Assembly: GCA_910584575.1 (NCBI GenBank)
Contig: CAJUBG010000003.1
Location: forward strand, 1 to 64,000
Origin: an uncultured Dorea sp.
Lineage (GTDB): Bacteria > Bacillota > Clostridia > Lachnospirales > Lachnospiraceae
Direction: 5' to 3'
Length of the DNA: 64,000 bases
A program made the position numbers and the translations under genes. Shown here one piece after another: positions 44,836-55,062 of the stretch; position 1 is the stretch's first letter; each line of letters starts with the position of its first letter. Below the pieces are notes generated by a model. It was not told the origin of the DNA. It saw only the letters and a list, made by a program, of their open reading frames with translations, and searched no databases.

Positions 44836-47800
44836 ATGATGGGAAGGAAAAAGTTAAAATCATTAGCCGCATTTTTGGCGACAATGTCGGCATCGTTTTT
44901 TATACCATTGGTTGTGAACGCAGATGATTGTACTTCCATTTCAGCTACCGAGTGTATTGGCGGATGTAATGGACATACAATTAGTAATGATACAAAACGT
45001 ATTCAGGTATCCGGTGGCCGTCATACAATTACTCTTGAGAATGTAAATATTGATACGTCGAAGGATGTTGATCCCAATGATCCTGATAAGCCTGTGTATT
45101 CTGCTTTTGATATTACAGGAGATGCAACTATCGAATTGACGCTAGTAGGTAAGAATAGTTTAAAAAGTCCTGATGGATATGCTGGATTGCATATCCCGTC
45201 AGGGTCGCATCTGACAATTAAAGGTGAAGGCAGTCTGGAGGCTACAGGCGGTAATAACGGCGCAGGAATTGGTAGTCAGGGTATTGACGGTGCTTCCGGC
45301 GAAGTTACCATTGCAGTTGCAAAAACCAGTACCATTACTGCTACCGGCGGTTCAGCAGCGGCAGGAATTGGCGGCGGGCAAGGCGGCGGCTGCGGTAAAG
45401 TTACCGTTGAAAGCGGTAATGTGAAAGCAACTGGCGGCGATGGATATGTGGTTAAGCATCCAGTAACTGGAGACGAAGTGGGCAAGGTGGCTGGCGGTAC
45501 AGGTATCGGAACTGGAGGAGGCGGCGTCGGGGGAGGAGAGATTGTCCTTAAGGGCGGCGAAATAACCGCTATAGGCGGCTTCTCTGATGTAGCTGACAAC
45601 GATTCGCAACGTGCAGGTATCGACTGCCAGAAGCTATCTTCGGCAGGCGGAAGCGCGAATCTCTATTCTAATAGTCCAATATCTGATTCAACGAATATAG
45701 ATGAGTTTAACGGCATTGTGTGGCAGCAGAGGAAAGATTCGACAGGCAAGTATGAGACAGTAGCGGGTGAGGCTTATGGGAGCGCTGTTTTGGATAAAAA
45801 TATTGGAGCTCTTATACTAAAGATACGTCCGGGATGTTCTTTGACGATTCCTGCAAATACAAACGTTAGTATAAGCAATGGAGGTTCGATATTCGGAGAT
45901 AAAACTACGAGTATCATTAATGCAGATCAGCTTATAGTAAGCGGGCAGGCATATTTATCTCCTGATGTACAAAAAAAGGTTACATTAGATAAAAAGGATA
46001 TTGTCATAACCACGCCTAATCTGGTATATACAGGCAAGAGCTTAGGCCATACCGAAAAGAATTCCAAAGATGAAGTTTATACTATATCGTCCCCAAGGCA
46101 CACTAATTCGACAACATATATTGTGGACGAGACGGGATGGGAGGCCAGGTATTTTAAAGGCGGCATTGAAGTAACTGAAATTAAGGATGCGGGATTATAT
46201 CAGGTCAGATATAGTAATACAAATCCCAATGCAAATTACAGTAATTTTTCTTTTGAGGTTACCGTTGATAAAAGACAACTCGAAAGCAGCATGGTAAAAG
46301 ATATTGACGATATGCTGTTCACCGGAAGCCCACAGCAGCCTAAGGTAACATTAATGTATAACAACAAAGAGCTTGTAGAAGGCACGGATTATCAGCCACT
46401 TAATGCAGGCAGTTATAGCAATAACGTAGAAGTTGGAGATAACACGGCATCTGTTAAGATTCTTGCTTCACAGAACGGTAATTTCCTAGGTGAGCTTGAA
46501 AAGAAATTCAGCATCAAGCCCGCAGTTCTTTCAGAAGATAGTGTAACAATCACTCCTGAGACAACAGTATACAACGGGAAAAAGCAAGAGCCTACAATCC
46601 AGGTGCTTCTCGAAGACGGAAGCGAGCTGGATAAAGATAATTATACAGTCACTCCTTCAACCGATAACTTTACCGATGCTACCGGCTCTGAGCCGATTGT
46701 ATTTACCATAGAAGGAAAAGGTAATTTCTCAGGTAAGATTACCAAGAACTATACCATCAGCGAGGCGCCATTAACGCTTACAAAGATCAAACCAAAGGAT
46801 CGTCAATATAATGGTTCCAAAGAGGTGGAGATTGAGGATGTACAATTTACCGGACTTGTAGGAACGGATAAACCGAGTGATATCACACTTGAATCAAAGG
46901 GTATTATTGAAAGTGAGAATGTAAATGAGAATGGATACAGCACGATTACATTCGATGAATTCAAACTTGGCGGTGAAAAGGGCAAGAATTATGTAGTCGC
47001 ATCCCCGCTTCCAGGAGAAGCAATCACTCTGGATACACCGGTTATTATCAGCCAGGCAGACGCGCCTGCAACGCCGGAGATTAAGTGCACATATGAAGTA
47101 AGCGCTGATTATCCTGGCAAGTTTGTTGGAACAATGACAGTTGCCAACGCCGCAGACGGCGCTGAATATCAGTATAGATGGAAAGCCAAAGACAGCGAGG
47201 AATTCAGTGAATGGCAGACCAGCAACGTTTTTGATAATATTGTTCCTGGTGAAACATGGGTTATCGAGGCTCAGTCCATAGGTAATGAGAATATTAAGCA
47301 AAGCGAGATCGGTCAGACAGAGGTAACGTTTGAAAAGCTTGAAGAAAGCAAGGTTCCGGAAGGAATTACGATGGAATTTGCTTTGAATAAGGATGGAGAA
47401 ACATATACTGCAACGGTTCTTCCGGAACTGCCAGAGCTTGAATACTTTATCGGAAAGTCAGATGAAGTGCCAGGCGAGGAGGATTATTTATCTGCTGAAT
47501 CCGGAAGGAATCCTCACATGAAGACAGATTGTGAAGCAGCTACCGAGTACACAGCTTATGTAAGATTTAAAGAGACGGCTACTCATAAAGCAAGCGAACC
47601 CGTTAAGGTAACTGGCTTTACAGAGACATTAGTTGTAAAAGAGCCAACCATATCGCTGCTCAGAGACGATAGCAGCGGCGGAAACGGCAGCGAAGATGAT
47701 GCCAATAATGAGGGCAACGAAGGTAATACTGACAATGAAGGCAGCAACGAGGAAAGCAAAGCAAGAGAGACCAGCGCTGATGATATTACCTTAGGTGAGA

Positions 47801-49149
47801 ATGAATTCCTTGAAACCGGAAAAGTAAAGATTACCTGTAAGACAAAGGGCGCAACCATTTACTATACCACAGACGGTACTGATCCGACAGATCAGGATAA
47901 CGAGTATACAGGGCCTTTTGAAATCAACGGTAAGGGAGAAACCACGATTAAGGCATTTGCCATAAAGGATGGACGGGAGGATAGCCCGACTGCCTCCGCT
48001 ACATTTACAAGAAGGCTGTTGAATGTAGAGACGCCTATAATCACACCTGAAGACGGCGAGTCATTTACCGGTTCGATTTTGGTTACGATTGAGTGTCCGA
48101 CAGAAGGCGCTGATATCTATTATACAACGGATGGAAGCGAGCCGGATGTAACGAACAAAAAGCAGAAGTATAAAGAGCCTTTCAGAATTAATACATCATC
48201 AACGATTAACGCCATTGCTGTTATGAAGGATATGGATCCCAGTGAGATGGCGACGGCTTCACTTGAGAAGTTAGAGAGCACGGTGAATGTATATTCAAGC
48301 CTTGCTACATTTGCGACAACAGGAGAAGATACGCAGAATAATCCGATTTCAGATGAATTGATGGATAAACTGGGAACCAAGGACAAGAAAGTTGCAAGTG
48401 AATCAATAGTTGCGCAGTTGACCGCAGAGCTTTCTGTTATTGGTAGTAATGGAGATTTCACATATGACAGGATGAGGTTTTACGATCTTGTATTGAAGGT
48501 GAAAGTTGACAGCGAGCCTTTGCGTGACGCAACCGCTGATGATTTCTCAGAAGGCGGACTTACAGTCACAGTACCGTATCCGGAAGGAACCAGCCTGGAG
48601 GCTAATGATTTCGCGATAGCCCATATGTTTGGCTCAGGGGAAAATACCGGAAAGATAGAGACATGGCAGAACATAACTGTTACTAAGACTCCAAGCGGAT
48701 TGCAGTTTACTGTTACAAGCGCGTCGCCTCTTGCCATTGCGTGGACAACAGCCGTACCAAACGGACCAAACAGCAACAACGTAAGCGGTGGTGACAATGT
48801 TGTGGATCCGGATGGTCCGAACGGAGATAACAACGGAGATAATCAGGGAGACAACAATGGAGATAATCAGGGAGACAATAACGGAGATAATCAGGGAGAC
48901 GTTACTGTAACCACGAATCCGAGAGATGGAGGCACAGGTGACGGATCTACTGCCGGCGGCAACTCAAGTACCACGGGTACCGGAAACGGCACCGTTTCCG
49001 ATGCTGTCAGGTCTGCCGTATCGTCTGTACTGCCAAAGACTGGAGACACCAGTAAACTTCTAGTATGGGTTGTTCTGGCGGTTGCGTGTGTGGCTGTCAT
49101 TGTAGGTGTACAGCTCAAGGCTAAGAAGGGAAACAAAAAGAAAAAGTAA
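44836..49149 (+). CDS. LPXTG cell-wall surface protein, paralogue 3
   Basis: 1437 residues. A signal peptide (MMGRKKLKSLAAFLATMSAS, cleaved near VNA) precedes the CNGHTI motif, a glycine-rich region (STITATGGSAAAGIGGGQGG, about residues 125-265), Ig-like modules (YNGKKQEPTIQV, YNGSKEVEIEDV), two HEX C-terminal-like segments (IYYTTDGTDPTD and IYYTTDGSEPD), an Asn/Gly/Asp repeat tract, LPKTG, a membrane helix and a basic tail. It is related to paralogues 1 and 2 over its length but not near-identical at the DNA level. GAAAGGAT precedes the ATG. A terminator follows, then the Wadjet locus. Confidence 0.88.
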   Translation: MMGRKKLKSLAAFLATMSASFFIPLVVNADDCTSISATECIGGCNGHTISNDTKRIQVSGGRHTITLENVNIDTSKDVDPNDPDKPVYSAFDITGDATIELTLVGKNSLKSPDGYAGLHIPSGSHLTIKGEGSLEATGGNNGAGIGSQGIDGASGEVTIAVAKTSTITATGGSAAAGIGGGQGGGCGKVTVESGNVKATGGDGYVVKHPVTGDEVGKVAGGTGIGTGGGGVGGGEIVLKGGEITAIGGFSDVADNDSQRAGIDCQKLSSAGGSANLYSNSPISDSTNIDEFNGIVWQQRKDSTGKYETVAGEAYGSAVLDKNIGALILKIRPGCSLTIPANTNVSISNGGSIFGDKTTSIINADQLIVSGQAYLSPDVQKKVTLDKKDIVITTPNLVYTGKSLGHTEKNSKDEVYTISSPRHTNSTTYIVDETGWEARYFKGGIEVTEIKDAGLYQVRYSNTNPNANYSNFSFEVTVDKRQLESSMVKDIDDMLFTGSPQQPKVTLMYNNKELVEGTDYQPLNAGSYSNNVEVGDNTASVKILASQNGNFLGELEKKFSIKPAVLSEDSVTITPETTVYNGKKQEPTIQVLLEDGSELDKDNYTVTPSTDNFTDATGSEPIVFTIEGKGNFSGKITKNYTISEAPLTLTKIKPKDRQYNGSKEVEIEDVQFTGLVGTDKPSDITLESKGIIESENVNENGYSTITFDEFKLGGEKGKNYVVASPLPGEAITLDTPVIISQADAPATPEIKCTYEVSADYPGKFVGTMTVANAADGAEYQYRWKAKDSEEFSEWQTSNVFDNIVPGETWVIEAQSIGNENIKQSEIGQTEVTFEKLEESKVPEGITMEFALNKDGETYTATVLPELPELEYFIGKSDEVPGEEDYLSAESGRNPHMKTDCEAATEYTAYVRFKETATHKASEPVKVTGFTETLVVKEPTISLLRDDSSGGNGSEDDANNEGNEGNTDNEGSNEESKARETSADDITLGENEFLETGKVKITCKTKGATIYYTTDGTDPTDQDNEYTGPFEINGKGETTIKAFAIKDGREDSPTASATFTRRLLNVETPIITPEDGESFTGSILVTIECPTEGADIYYTTDGSEPDVTNKKQKYKEPFRINTSSTINAIAVMKDMDPSEMATASLEKLESTVNVYSSLATFATTGEDTQNNPISDELMDKLGTKDKKVASESIVAQLTAELSVIGSNGDFTYDRMRFYDLVLKVKVDSEPLRDATADDFSEGGLTVTVPYPEGTSLEANDFAIAHMFGSGENTGKIETWQNITVTKTPSGLQFTVTSASPLAIAWTTAVPNGPNSNNVSGGDNVVDPDGPNGDNNGDNQGDNNGDNQGDNNGDNQGDVTVTTNPRDGGTGDGSTAGGNSSTTGTGNGTVSDAVRSAVSSVLPKTGDTSKLLVWVVLAVACVAVIVGVQLKAKKGNKKKK
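48823..48900 (+). repeat. 24-bp tandem repeat coding for GDNNGDNQ
   Basis: Three units (48823-48846, 48847-48870, 48871-48894) plus six bases. It sits in the wall-spanning position, where the other two paralogues have Asp/Pro repeats, so stalks of different sequence occupy the same place. Confidence 0.85.
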
Positions 49150-49162
49150 GATGATAATAATG

Positions 49163-49196
49163 GGATGCCGAGATATATTTTTCGGCATCCTTTTTA
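49163..49196 (+). terminator. Terminator after surface protein 3
   Basis: GGATGCCGA (49163-49171) pairs perfectly with TCGGCATCC (49182-49190), followed by TTTTT. It insulates the Wadjet locus from the surface gene. Confidence 0.9.
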
Positions 49197-49278
49197 TATA
49201 CTGTATTTTGGAATCAAACTATGTTAATATTAAAAGGAAAAATATGTAAGTCTACGGAAATGGGGAAAGAATATAGAA

Positions 49279-50283
49279 ATGAAGCGTATATCCCTTGAAG
49301 CATTACTTCATACCCATCGGAATGATACCTATGAGCAGCAGTATCAATACATTCTGGCATTAATCTCAGAAGGCAGAATAAAGCCTTTGAAGGCGTCCGG
49401 TACCAACGGAAAGCATCCTGCTCTATACTATGAATACTGGCAGATAGAGCAGAAGAAGGATTACAGTTCATTTGAAGAAGAATTAAAATATCAGCTTCAC
49501 CCTATGATATCCATTGATTATTACCTGACACATCTTAAAAACTATGAACAGGACAGGCAATGGATTATAAGGTTGAGTGAATATCTGAAAAATAGCAGGG
49601 AAAAATTGGATTATACAGAATCCGCCAATGAACGCAGCTTTGAGATATGGAGTCACGAGAAGTTCTTAAGCCGTGGACAGGGAAAGCGGATATTGAAGAA
49701 TTGCGGTTTGGAGGAGGAGTTCCTTAATATATACCAGACAACAGAGCCGATGGCCTATTATTCCCGCACAAGGCAGGTGCCGCAGAATATTCTGATTCTG
49801 GAGAATAAGGATACTTTTTACAGTATACGGCGCCATTTGATGGAAGAATCAAGTAATAAGAACGTCAGAAGAATTCTTGGTATGGAGTTTGAAACGTTGA
49901 TTTATGGCGCGGGAAAAGGGATTCTGCGTTCCTTTCTGGATTTTGACCTGTGTGTGGAAGCGTATATGAAGGATGAAAAGAACCGGATTTATTATTTCGG
50001 TGATCTGGATTACGAAGGAATCGGAATCTATGAGAGCCTTGTGCAGATGGTTTCCGGCAGATGGGACATCCTTCCATTTGTAAGGGCGTACCAGGCTATG
50101 CTTGAGAAGGCAGACAAAACATGTGGAATGGAGAAGCTGCCGGATACAAAGGAACAGCAGAACCGGAACATACGGGAGGAGTTTTTCACACATTTCCCTG
50201 TGGAAATAGTGAACAAGATGAAGGCTGTACTGGAATCCGGAAAGTATATTCCACAGGAGATACTGAATATAGCTGATTTTTGA
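49279..50283 (+). CDS. jetD: Wadjet nuclease subunit JetD
   Basis: 334 residues. The N-terminal part is winged-helix-like. The C-terminal Toprim-like domain has the metal-binding glutamate in ILENKDTF (near residue 175) and the DxD pair in FGDLDYEGI (near 241 and 243). JetD is the nuclease that cuts circular plasmid DNA after JetABC loop extrusion has sensed it. jetD usually comes last in the operon; here it is first and 1.6 kb away from jetA, with another nuclease gene between. The RBS before the ATG is modest (GGGGAAAG). Confidence 0.85.
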   Translation: MKRISLEALLHTHRNDTYEQQYQYILALISEGRIKPLKASGTNGKHPALYYEYWQIEQKKDYSSFEEELKYQLHPMISIDYYLTHLKNYEQDRQWIIRLSEYLKNSREKLDYTESANERSFEIWSHEKFLSRGQGKRILKNCGLEEEFLNIYQTTEPMAYYSRTRQVPQNILILENKDTFYSIRRHLMEESSNKNVRRILGMEFETLIYGAGKGILRSFLDFDLCVEAYMKDEKNRIYYFGDLDYEGIGIYESLVQMVSGRWDILPFVRAYQAMLEKADKTCGMEKLPDTKEQQNRNIREEFFTHFPVEIVNKMKAVLESGKYIPQEILNIADF

Positions 50284-50297
50284 TCGGGAGGTATAGG

Positions 50298-51869
50298 ATG
50301 GGAGTCTATTTGAATCCAGATAACAGTAAGTTTGAAGAAGCGGTAAACTCTGCCGTGTATATTGATAAGACGGGATTGATAGAATATACGAATTCAGTTC
50401 TCCACACCATGCAGCACAATGTATGTGTAAGCCGCCCGCGCCGTTTTGGGAAGTCGATGGCAGCCAATATGCTGACAGCATATTATAGCCGCGGGTGCGA
50501 TTCCAGAGAGTTATTTTCAAAATACAGGATTTCACAAAGCGATGATTTCACAAAGCATTTGAATCAATATGATACTATTTTCTTAAATATACAGGAGTTT
50601 TTAAGCAGAAGCAGCGATATTCGGGGACTGATTGAGCGTATTAAGAGGCTCGTCCTGAGAGACTTGAAAAAGGCATATCCGGATATCGATTATTTTGACG
50701 ATACTGATTTGGCTGAGTCTATGCAGGATATTTACGCAGAGACAAAATGTCCCTTTGTGGTTATCATCGACGAGTGGGACTGCATTTTTCGGGAATATAA
50801 GATGAATCAGGAGGCACAGGAGATGTATCTCGATTTCCTGAGAGATTTTTTGAAGGATAAGGGATATATCTATCTGGCTTATATGACGGGAATCCTTCCG
50901 ATTAAGAAGTACGGGACGCACTCTGCTTTGAATATGTTTGATGAATTCTCCATGATTAACCCAGGCCCCCTTGCCTCCTATGTGGGATTTACGGAGGAGG
51001 AGGTTTTTAAGCTGTGTGAAAGGTATGGGATGGATTTGGAGGAGGTGAAAAGCTGGTATGACGGATATTCCTTCGGTGAGGGCATGTCTGTGTACAGTCC
51101 TCGTTCTGTAATAAGCTGTATGCAGTTTGGTAAAATTGGAAACTACTGGAATCAGACAGAGACCTTCGAGGCTTTAAAGGTCTATATTGATATGAATTTT
51201 GACGGATTGAAGGACGATATCCTGAGCATGATTGCGGGAGAAAATGTACTAAGCAATACAGAAGGCTTCGCGAATGATATGACGACTTTTCGGACAGAGG
51301 ATGATGTGCTGACGTTGTTGGTACATCTCGGATATCTGGGGTATGATTATGAAAACAAATGTGTTTTTATTCCCAATAATGAGGTGCGCGGGGAGTATGT
51401 AAATGCAGTGTCGGTTTCTGATTGGGGGGAGATATCGGCAGCCCTTAAGAATTCTGCCGATACGTTAAATGCCATCTGGCAGGGACGGGCATCTCAGGTG
51501 GCAGAGGGAATACGGCAGGCTCATTTTGAGACTTCCCATATCCAGTATAATGATGAGAATGCATTGAGCTATACGGTTTCTCTGGCTTTGTATGCGGCGC
51601 GGAATTTTTATACGATTCATCGGGAACTGGCAGGGGGGAAGGGCTTCGCGGATTTGGTGTTTCTTCCCAGAAAGAAATTTTCAGATAAACCTGCTTTGGT
51701 GGTAGAGTTGAAATGGAATCAGAGCGCCGAAGGGGCAATCCGGCAGATACGGAGAAAAGAATATTGCCGGAGTCTGAGCGAGTACAAAGGGAATATCTTG
51801 TTGGTGGGAGTGAATTATGACAAAAAGACACGTAAGCACACTTGCGTAATCGAGCAGTCTATTAAATAG
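50298..51869 (+). CDS. AAA-ATPase-like/PD-(D/E)XK protein embedded in the Wadjet locus
   Basis: 523 residues. The N-terminal AAA-ATPase_like domain has P-loop SRPRRFGKSM and Walker B FVVIIDEWD. The C-terminal PDDEXK_9-type domain has FADLVFLP and ALVVELKW (Asp then ExK). It starts at MGVYLNPDN, 15 bases after the jetD stop and with CGGGAGG upstream, and ends 12 bases before jetA, so it is cotranscribed with the Wadjet genes. It belongs to a different subfamily from the AAA gene at 26978. It may be an added effector, a passenger, or a separate element; the tight spacing favours the first. Confidence 0.82.
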   Translation: MGVYLNPDNSKFEEAVNSAVYIDKTGLIEYTNSVLHTMQHNVCVSRPRRFGKSMAANMLTAYYSRGCDSRELFSKYRISQSDDFTKHLNQYDTIFLNIQEFLSRSSDIRGLIERIKRLVLRDLKKAYPDIDYFDDTDLAESMQDIYAETKCPFVVIIDEWDCIFREYKMNQEAQEMYLDFLRDFLKDKGYIYLAYMTGILPIKKYGTHSALNMFDEFSMINPGPLASYVGFTEEEVFKLCERYGMDLEEVKSWYDGYSFGEGMSVYSPRSVISCMQFGKIGNYWNQTETFEALKVYIDMNFDGLKDDILSMIAGENVLSNTEGFANDMTTFRTEDDVLTLLVHLGYLGYDYENKCVFIPNNEVRGEYVNAVSVSDWGEISAALKNSADTLNAIWQGRASQVAEGIRQAHFETSHIQYNDENALSYTVSLALYAARNFYTIHRELAGGKGFADLVFLPRKKFSDKPALVVELKWNQSAEGAIRQIRRKEYCRSLSEYKGNILLVGVNYDKKTRKHTCVIEQSIK

Positions 51870-51880
51870 GAAGGTACACA

Positions 51881-53500
51881 ATGCAATACGAATTTTTAAA
51901 ACATTTCCCCAGAAGAATGAAGAATGTAGGTTTATATGCTTTGCTAATCCAGAACAGCGCCCAGAAGACCACCTGGAAGCAGTATGGCTTCCTGACATTA
52001 GGGGAACAGTTGAACCTGATTTTCGCGGTAATGCTCTATGTCATGGAGCAGTCTTTGAAGGAAGAACATTGTACCATGGACGATATCGGGGTATATATTG
52101 ATGCAATTAACACACGGCATTTTCGGAAAAGTATGTCCTATGACGAGTGCAGGCAATTAGGGGATTTTGTGGTAAATATTGTTCTGTCCAATGAAGGCAG
52201 AGCCATGTATTTTGAAGGATTTGACTTTGAGGAGAATGAGTATCAGAAGCTTCATATCAGTTATGTAGCGAATCGAATCATTTACATAGACCAGGAATTC
52301 AAGCGCACTTCTTACTATCTGACGGACGACGGCTACAATCTTTTGTTGGCGACCCTGGAGATAGAGAATAATATGAAGCTGACCATCCACGAGATGATTT
52401 TCCAGATGCATCTTGAGAAGCAGAGCTATGACAAGGCTGTGGATGAGATTAAGAATGTGTTTAATCTGCTGAGAATTCAGTTGCAGAAGATTCAGGAGGC
52501 TATGGGGAAGATTCGCAGAAACGCGCTGAATTATTCTGTGAAGGATTATGAGGAGATTTTGCTTGAGAATCTGGATACCATCAGTGATACGAAGCAGAAA
52601 TTCCAGAATTACAGGGAGATGGTAAAGAGTCGGGCGCAGGCGTTGGAGGAGGAGAATATTAACGTAAAACGGCTCAGTGAGAAGGAGGAGGAGAGTCTTT
52701 CCCATCTTCGGGTGATTGAGACGTACCTGAACCGGACGATTGATGAACACCAGAAGATTCTGAACAGTCATTTTGACCTTAAGGCTTTATATACAAAGGA
52801 GTTGGAGACGCTGACTCAGATGTCGTTAATCAGAAGATTTCCCCTTCGGACAGAATTGTATGATAAGATTCTTGAGAATCCTAAGGCATTGGAGAAGCTG
52901 GATTTTTTCCTGCGTCCCTTGTTTAACCAGGAACCGGACAAGGTTTATAATCTGAATAAGGCGTTTCAACTCCAGCGTCCGGTGAAGAAGCGTATCGAGG
53001 AGGATAGTGCGGAGGAGTTGGATTTTGATGAGGAGGAATGGATGCGCGAGCAGGAGAGGCTTCGCAGGGAGAAGCTTAAGCGGTATGAGGTAAGCCTTAG
53101 GCGGCTGCTTGGCTATGCGCTTAAGAAGGGGGAGGTATCCCTTCAGGAGATTAGTGCGTTTACGAGGGAACAGGAGGATGAGAGGGAAGAATTGATTCCG
53201 AATGTGGAGATTTTCAAAGAGATTATGGTTGAGTTGATTAAGAATCAGGAGATTGATATTAAGACTCTGGCCAGGGAACGGAGTGAGTATATCCAGGATA
53301 TGCCAGGGGAGTTTCAGTTGAATGAGATGCTTTTGCAGCTAGTGGAGGAATATCCGGAATTTCGGGATGTGCGCAGGGTGGAGACTTACCGGATTGAGGA
53401 TGGAAGTGTTGTGACGTTTGAAGGGATTTTGAATGAGGATAAGGTAAGAAAGACCATCCGGTGTTCCAATGTGTTGATTCGTGTGGGGCGGGGGAGTTGA
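51881..53500 (+). CDS. jetA: Wadjet kleisin-like subunit JetA
   Basis: 539 residues, largely helical. An N-terminal winged-helix-like region (residues 1-130) is followed by coiled coil (about 170-300) and a C-terminal region with an acidic linker (EEDSAEELDFDEEEW). This matches JetA, the kleisin that bridges the JetC heads, as MukF does in MukBEF. AGGAAGG precedes the ATG. It is identified mainly by size, helical pattern and jetB/jetC/jetD neighbours; the subtype (probably not type I, given the sequence and gene order) is uncertain. Confidence 0.78.
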   Translation: MQYEFLKHFPRRMKNVGLYALLIQNSAQKTTWKQYGFLTLGEQLNLIFAVMLYVMEQSLKEEHCTMDDIGVYIDAINTRHFRKSMSYDECRQLGDFVVNIVLSNEGRAMYFEGFDFEENEYQKLHISYVANRIIYIDQEFKRTSYYLTDDGYNLLLATLEIENNMKLTIHEMIFQMHLEKQSYDKAVDEIKNVFNLLRIQLQKIQEAMGKIRRNALNYSVKDYEEILLENLDTISDTKQKFQNYREMVKSRAQALEEENINVKRLSEKEEESLSHLRVIETYLNRTIDEHQKILNSHFDLKALYTKELETLTQMSLIRRFPLRTELYDKILENPKALEKLDFFLRPLFNQEPDKVYNLNKAFQLQRPVKKRIEEDSAEELDFDEEEWMREQERLRREKLKRYEVSLRRLLGYALKKGEVSLQEISAFTREQEDEREELIPNVEIFKEIMVELIKNQEIDIKTLARERSEYIQDMPGEFQLNEMLLQLVEEYPEFRDVRRVETYRIEDGSVVTFEGILNEDKVRKTIRCSNVLIRVGRGS

Positions 53501-53554
53501 GCTGGATAAATATGTGGAATAAAGATCAGTCAAATAAGTATTGGAGTATATTAT

Positions 53555-55005
53555 ATGAATATTGTGAATATAGAAAAATTAATTGGGGAAACAACCGAAT
53601 ATGATAAAAAGCAGGCATTGGAATTCAAGAAGCCTAAAAGCTGGTGTAAAAGTATAAGCGCATTTGCCAATGGAAAAGGAGGCTCTTTAATATTTGGCAT
53701 TACGAATAATAATGAAATTATTGGATTGGAAAATGCGGAAAGAGATGCAGAAATTATCAGTGAAATGATTAAAGTTCATATGAATCCAATTCCTAAAATA
53801 AATCTTAAGTTTTATGAAGCAGATAATGGAAAAAAACTGATTATATTGGATATCTATGCAGGCGAGCAGACGCCATACTACTACGATGGGAATGGTACAC
53901 TGACTGCTTTTCGTAGGGTAGGAAATGAAAGTATTCCCGTAACGCCTATGGAATTGAAAGAATTAGTGTTAGAGGAGGAGTTGAATCTTATGATAGCCTT
54001 AAATCCAAGTATTTGTTTAGTGATATGGCTTTTACAAAGCTAAAGTCTGTATACAGACAGAGAACAGGCAATCAGTTTGAAGCTTCTGATTATGCTTCTT
54101 TTGGAATTATTGATGATGAGGGGAAACTGACAAATGCAGGGGCGCTATTGGCGGATGAATCTCCGATACGCCATTCAAGGCTTTTTTGTACTCGATGGAA
54201 TGGGCTGGATAAGGCGTCGGGAGTGGTGGATGCGATTGATGACCATGAGTTTTCAGGCGGACTAATTAACTTGTTGCAAGATGGAACGGAGTTTGTTGCG
54301 AATCATTCTAAAAAAGCATGGAAGAAGATACCGGATGGCCGTATCGAGATGCCAGAGTATCCGGAACGAGCAGTATTAGAAGGAATTGTTAATGCATTAA
54401 TACATCGTAATTATCTGGAGGTCGGAAGCGAGATTCATATTGATATGTTTGATGACAGGTTAGAAATATATTCTCCAGGTGGAATGTTTGACGGAACAAG
54501 GGTGCAGGATCGGGATTTAATGAATATTCCATCCAGAAGGAGGAATCCTGTTATCGCTGATATTTTTAGTCGCCTAAAATATATGGATAGGAGAGGGAGT
54601 GGATTTAAAAAAATTATTGGTGATTATAGGCAGCAGCCGCAATATGAAGAACATATGAAACCGGAATTTAATTCTGATTACGACCAGTTTATTTTGGTTC
54701 TTAAAAATTTAAACTACCATTTAAATTTTACTGGTAGTGATGAAAAAACTACTAAGAAAACTATGAAGAAAATAGTTATAAAAACTACCAGGAAAAAGAA
54801 TGAAAAAAACATAAACGAAATTATAAATATGATGCTAAAAAATCCCCAAATTACAGTGAAAGAGATGGCAGAAATACTAGGGATTACTGTGGATGGAGTG
54901 CGTTATCACATAAAAAAGCTAAAAGCATCCGGCAGAATTGAGAGGGTTGGCCCTGATCGTGGAGGGAGTTGGAAGGTAAACTACCAAGAAAAACTACCAA
55001 GATAA
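53555..55005 (+). pseudogene. Frameshifted AlbA-type ATP-binding protein
   Basis: Two frames make one protein of about 480 residues. Residues 1-140 are an AlbA_2/Schlafen-like domain (ETTEYDKKQALEFKKP, FANGKGGSLIFGI, PYYYDGNGTLTAFRRVGNES). After a one-base loss near 53971 the reading continues in the next frame with ESYDSLKSKYLFSDMAFTKLKS. That frame has an HATPase_c_4 region (PERAVLEGIVNALIHRNY, LEIYSPGGMFDG, RRGSGFKKI) and a C-terminal winged helix (TVKEMAEILGITVDGVRYHI). Translation of the first frame stops at 54043. It is AT-rich compared with the Wadjet genes and separates jetA from jetB, so it looks inserted. A sequencing error cannot be excluded. Confidence 0.8.
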
Positions 55006-55062
55006 CTACCAAGAAGCTTGAAAGGTGATTAACTATATAAAAAGTTATAAGGAGTAAAAAAT

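Noticed and set aside
53555..55005. Two separate genes instead of one frameshifted gene
   Set aside because: The junction falls in the middle of a conserved region, and one added base restores a single continuous protein; the second frame has no ribosome site.
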